Shown in pieces: positions 12,630 through 15,239 of a stretch of DNA of 15,239 bases. The notes under the pieces were generated by a model, which was given only the letters and a program-made list of their open reading frames with translations, ran no database searches and was not told the DNA's origin. The stretch's first letter is position 1. Each line of letters begins with the position of its first letter. A program made the translations under genes and the position numbers. Origin of the DNA: Firmicutes bacterium UBA5500 (lineage in GTDB: Bacteria; Bacillota; UBA994; UBA5500); assembly GCA_002427055.1 (NCBI GenBank), contig DIPA01000114.1, forward strand, positions 80,910-96,148, written 5' to 3'.

Positions 12630-14309
12630 GTGTCCCCAGACGAACATTTGCAGCAGATCAAAGAAGCGCGTGAAGCATGGGAGCAAGGTCCTGTTCAGAA
12701 AGTGCTCAAACGATTTCCAGAGCGCAAACCGGTTTTTTCCAGCACATCTGGAACTGAAGTCAAGCGAGTCTACACTCCAGAAGACACAGCCGAACTAGAT
12801 TACAATCGTGATTTAGCTTATCCAGGGGAGTATCCGTATACCCGCGGCGTACAGCCTACGATGTATCGAGGTAGGTTCTGGACTATGCGGCAATATGCCG
12901 GATTCGCTACAGCGGAAGAATCTAACCAACGCTACAAGTATCTTTTGGAGCAAGGCCAAACTGGTCTTAGTGTAGCTTTTGACTTACCGACTCAAATAGG
13001 CTATGACTCTGACCATAGTTTATCCGCTGGTGAAGTCGGCAAAGTAGGTGTGGCTATCGATTCTTTAGCTGATATGGAGATTCTTTTCGACGGTATTCCT
13101 TTAGACAAAGTCAGCACATCCATGACGATTAACGCCCCTGCCTCAGTTCTTTTAGCCATGTACATGGGAGTGGCAGAGAAACAAGGCGTGCCTTTCAGCA
13201 AACTCAGCGGCACGATTCAGAATGATATCTTGAAGGAATATGTGGCTCGGGGTACTTATATTTTCCCGCCTGCGCCGTCAATGCGTTTGATCACCAACAT
13301 TTTCGAGTTTTGCTCACAGAATGTACCTGATTGGAACACAATTAGTATCAGTGGGTACCATATTCGCGAGGCCGGTTCTACAGCTGCTCAAGAGATTGCC
13401 TTTACTTTAAGCAATGGAATTGCGTATGTACAGGCTGCTATTGATGCAGGTTTGGATGTAGATGACTTTGCACCGCGTCTTTCTTTCTTCTTCAACTCAC
13501 ATATGGATTTCTTCGAGGAAATTGCTAAATATAGAGCGGCACGGCGTCTCTGGGCACGAATTATGCGAGAGCGTTTTGGGGCCAAGAAACCTAAGTCTCT
13601 TATGTTGCGTTTCCATACCCAAACGGCTGGCTCAACTTTGACAGCTCAGCAACCAGACAATAATATTGTTCGCGTTGGCCTGCAGGCCCTGGCAGCCGTC
13701 TTAGGCGGAACTCAATCGTTACACACTAACTCTAGAGACGAAGCCCTTGCTTTGCCGACAGAAGATTCCGTGCGTATTGCTTTACGCACCCAGCAGATCA
13801 TCGCTTACGAAAGCGGCGTTGCAGATACAATAGATCCGTTAGCAGGCAGCTACTATGTAGAGTCACTAACCAGCTCCCTTGAGCAGCAAGCTGAAAAATA
13901 CATTGCTCAGATTGATGCTATGGGTGGCGCTGTTAGGGCGATTGAAGGCGGCTATATGCAACGAGAGATTCAAGATGCTGCCTATGAGTATCAACGGGGC
14001 GTTGAGAGTAACGAGCGCATTGTTGTAGGCGTCAACCAGTTCCAAATGGATGAACCGGCTCCTAAGGGGCTGTTAACTGTTGATCCGGCTGTTGGTGAGA
14101 TGCAGAAACAGAAACTAGTTGCTCTGCGTGAGCGACGTGACAATCTGGCTGTCGCTAACGTGCTTGATGAGTTAGAGCAGGCTGCGAAGGGCGATGCTAA
14201 CTTGATGCCGCTTATCTTGCAGGCAGCGAAATCTTATGCCACTTTGGGCGAAATCTGTGACCGTTTGCGCAATGTGTTCGGCGAATACGTCGCCCACGAT
14301 TTACTGTAG
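12630..14309 (+). CDS. mcmA1: Methylmalonyl-CoA mutase, large catalytic subunit
   Basis: The 559-residue catalytic subunit of adenosylcobalamin-dependent methylmalonyl-CoA mutase, which interconverts succinyl-CoA and (R)-methylmalonyl-CoA. The TIM-barrel domain shows [54 protein letters not shown] and [20 protein letters not shown], the last with the conserved His244. [19 protein letters not shown] and [16 protein letters not shown] are further hallmarks. There is no cobalamin-binding domain at the C-terminus; it is supplied by the next gene, as in many archaea and anaerobes. GTG at 12630 has AGGTGA five bases before it. GTG at 12621 (562 residues) is in frame, but its ribosome binding site would be only about three bases away. 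Isobutyryl-CoA mutase is the main alternative; the gene context favours methylmalonyl-CoA. Confidence 0.93.
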   Translation: MSPDEHLQQIKEAREAWEQGPVQKVLKRFPERKPVFSSTSGTEVKRVYTPEDTAELDYNRDLAYPGEYPYTRGVQPTMYRGRFWTMRQYAGFATAEESNQRYKYLLEQGQTGLSVAFDLPTQIGYDSDHSLSAGEVGKVGVAIDSLADMEILFDGIPLDKVSTSMTINAPASVLLAMYMGVAEKQGVPFSKLSGTIQNDILKEYVARGTYIFPPAPSMRLITNIFEFCSQNVPDWNTISISGYHIREAGSTAAQEIAFTLSNGIAYVQAAIDAGLDVDDFAPRLSFFFNSHMDFFEEIAKYRAARRLWARIMRERFGAKKPKSLMLRFHTQTAGSTLTAQQPDNNIVRVGLQALAAVLGGTQSLHTNSRDEALALPTEDSVRIALRTQQIIAYESGVADTIDPLAGSYYVESLTSSLEQQAEKYIAQIDAMGGAVRAIEGGYMQREIQDAAYEYQRGVESNERIVVGVNQFQMDEPAPKGLLTVDPAVGEMQKQKLVALRERRDNLAVANVLDELEQAAKGDANLMPLILQAAKSYATLGEICDRLRNVFGEYVAHDLL

Positions 14310-14326
14310 AAGGAGGAGTGGCATTT

Positions 14327-14722
14327 ATGGAAAAGAAAATCCGTGTGCTAGTTGCAAAACCAGGTCTAGATGGGCATGACCGTGGTGCTAAGGTTATTGC
14401 TCGTGCTCTACGTGACGCAGGGATGGAAGTCATCTATACCGGCCTGAGACAGACTCCGGAACAGATTGTGACGGCTGCTCTACAGGAGGATGTGGATGCC
14501 ATCGGTCTTAGCTGCCTTTCCGGTGCACACAATCACCTTTTCCCTCGCGTAGTAGAACTATTACATGAGCAAAAGGCAGACGATATCATGGTCTTTGGTG
14601 GCGGTGTTATTCCTGATGCCGACATCCCGGGCCTAAAAGCGGCTGGCATTAAGGAAATCTTCACCCCTGGCACATCCACGCAGGATGTGGTTGCATTCCT
14701 CAACGCTCATGTCGGTCAGTAG
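14327..14722 (+). CDS. mcmA2: Methylmalonyl-CoA mutase, cobalamin-binding subunit
   Basis: A 131-residue B12-binding subunit with a Rossmann-like fold. It carries the base-off/His-on cobalamin motif: Asp15-x-His17-x-x-Gly20 in [20 protein letters not shown] near 61-69, and [15 protein letters not shown] near 89-103. His17 would be the lower axial cobalt ligand. It combines with the large subunit encoded 17 bases upstream. The ATG at 14327 follows AAGGAGG at 10 bases; an in-frame GTG at 14318 sits almost on the ribosome binding site and is unlikely. Its last 14 bases overlap the meaB start, so the three genes form one translation-coupled unit. Confidence 0.93.
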   Translation: MEKKIRVLVAKPGLDGHDRGAKVIARALRDAGMEVIYTGLRQTPEQIVTAALQEDVDAIGLSCLSGAHNHLFPRVVELLHEQKADDIMVFGGGVIPDADIPGLKAAGIKEIFTPGTSTQDVVAFLNAHVGQ

Positions 14723-15239
14723 GTCTAATTGGCAGGCAGCATTCTTGGCAGGAGATGTAAGGGCCCTAGCCCGTGCCATTTCAGCTGCTGAAAATGATCC
14801 TGCGGCGACGCATACTTTTTTGCGCGAGCATGGCCATCTTTTAGGTCGTGCACATGTTATCGGGATTACGGGTCCACCGGGTGCCGGTAAGAGTACCTTA
14901 ACCGGACGTCTTGCTACTGAGCTTGCAGCCCGTGGGTATTCGCTTGGATTGTTGCTGGTGGATCCATCGAGCCCTTTTACGGGTGGTGCTATTCTGGGAG
15001 ACCGTTTGCGTTTGCCCGAGGTTGCTCATGATCCGCAGGTATTTGTGCGTAGCATGAGTTCTCGTGGCAGCATGGGTGGGCTATCTCGCGCAACGAATGA
15101 TGCTATCAAACTATTGGATGCTTTTGGCAAGGACATAATCTTGGTCGAAACGGTTGGAACTGGGCAGGCAGAAACTGATGTTATTTCTGTTGTCGATTCA
15201 GTGGTGGTGGTGGCCGTTCCTGGATTAGGTGATGATATG
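14709..15239 (+). CDS. meaB: MeaB/ArgK-type GTPase chaperone of methylmalonyl-CoA mutase (3' end beyond the window)
   Basis: The first 177 residues of a MeaB-family P-loop GTPase; the frame is still open at the window edge. MeaB gates delivery of adenosylcobalamin to the mutase and protects or reactivates it. Features are the N-terminal helix ([12 protein letters not shown]), Walker [10 protein letters not shown] (55-63), [16 protein letters not shown] (84-99), the switch region [23 protein letters not shown] (146-157) and AVPGLGDD, all diagnostic of MeaB rather than other G3E GTPases. The ATG overlaps the end of mcmA2 by 14 bases and has no clear ribosome binding site, so translational coupling is likely. 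Its position supports a B12-dependent mutase upstream. The missing C-terminal half includes the dimerisation arm. Confidence 0.92.
   Translation, partial: MSVSRSNWQAAFLAGDVRALARAISAAENDPAATHTFLREHGHLLGRAHVIGITGPPGAGKSTLTGRLATELAARGYSLGLLLVDPSSPFTGGAILGDRLRLPEVAHDPQVFVRSMSSRGSMGGLSRATNDAIKLLDAFGKDIILVETVGTGQAETDVISVVDSVVVVAVPGLGDDM

Noticed and set aside
1..15239. CRISPR arrays, insertion sequences, prophage or defence genes
   Set aside because: I looked for spaced direct repeats, transposase or integrase motifs and compositional breaks, and saw none. Genes are collinear and metabolic or housekeeping in nature.

Overview
The window looks like a chromosomal segment of an anaerobic, low-to-mid GC Gram-positive-type bacterium (Firmicutes/Clostridia, possibly the Negativicutes). 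The reasons are the recA-recX / rny / ymdB / spoVS neighbourhood typical of spore-forming Firmicutes and their relatives, strong AAGGAGG-type ribosome binding sites, and a ferredoxin-dependent 2-oxoacid oxidoreductase that implies anaerobic metabolism. The lineage call is an inference. All recognised genes lie on the + strand. No tRNA, rRNA, insertion sequence, phage gene or CRISPR array was seen.

Layout. (1) Positions 1-925: 3' end of recA, overlapped by recX, closed by a terminator at 1016-1041. (2) 926-1232: a 307-base gap with a possible 9-codon leader ORF, the recX terminator, a candidate promoter and several hairpins. (3) 1233-2780: RNase Y. Its best start is a rare ATA codon behind a strong ribosome binding site, and it ends in its own terminator. 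(4) 2907-4122: YmdB-type phosphodiesterase, then spoVS, which has a near-consensus sigma-H promoter. (5) 4186-6008: M19 dipeptidase and a PHP-domain phosphoesterase, 5 bases apart. (6) 6115-7266: an alanine-racemase-family protein with several altered active-site positions, closed by a strong bidirectional terminator. (7) 7470-12447: a GntR-type regulator, the four subunits of a 2-oxoacid:ferredoxin oxidoreductase (order delta-alpha-beta-gamma) and a glutamate dehydrogenase, all tightly spaced and apparently one operon. (8) 12630-15239 (window edge): both subunits of B12-dependent methylmalonyl-CoA mutase and the start of its MeaB chaperone.

How the genes work together. Regions 7 and 8 line up as consecutive steps: glutamate to 2-oxoglutarate (glutamate dehydrogenase), 2-oxoglutarate to succinyl-CoA with reduced ferredoxin (KorDABC), and succinyl-CoA to methylmalonyl-CoA (mutase plus MeaB). 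This is the front half of a glutamate-to-propionate fermentation, or run in reverse a route from propionyl-CoA to glutamate. The GntR gene heads the operon behind an extended -10 promoter that abuts a 24-base inverted repeat, so it probably controls the pathway. Regions 1 to 5 are housekeeping and developmental: recombination, mRNA decay, cyclic-nucleotide and oligonucleotide turnover, and sporulation.
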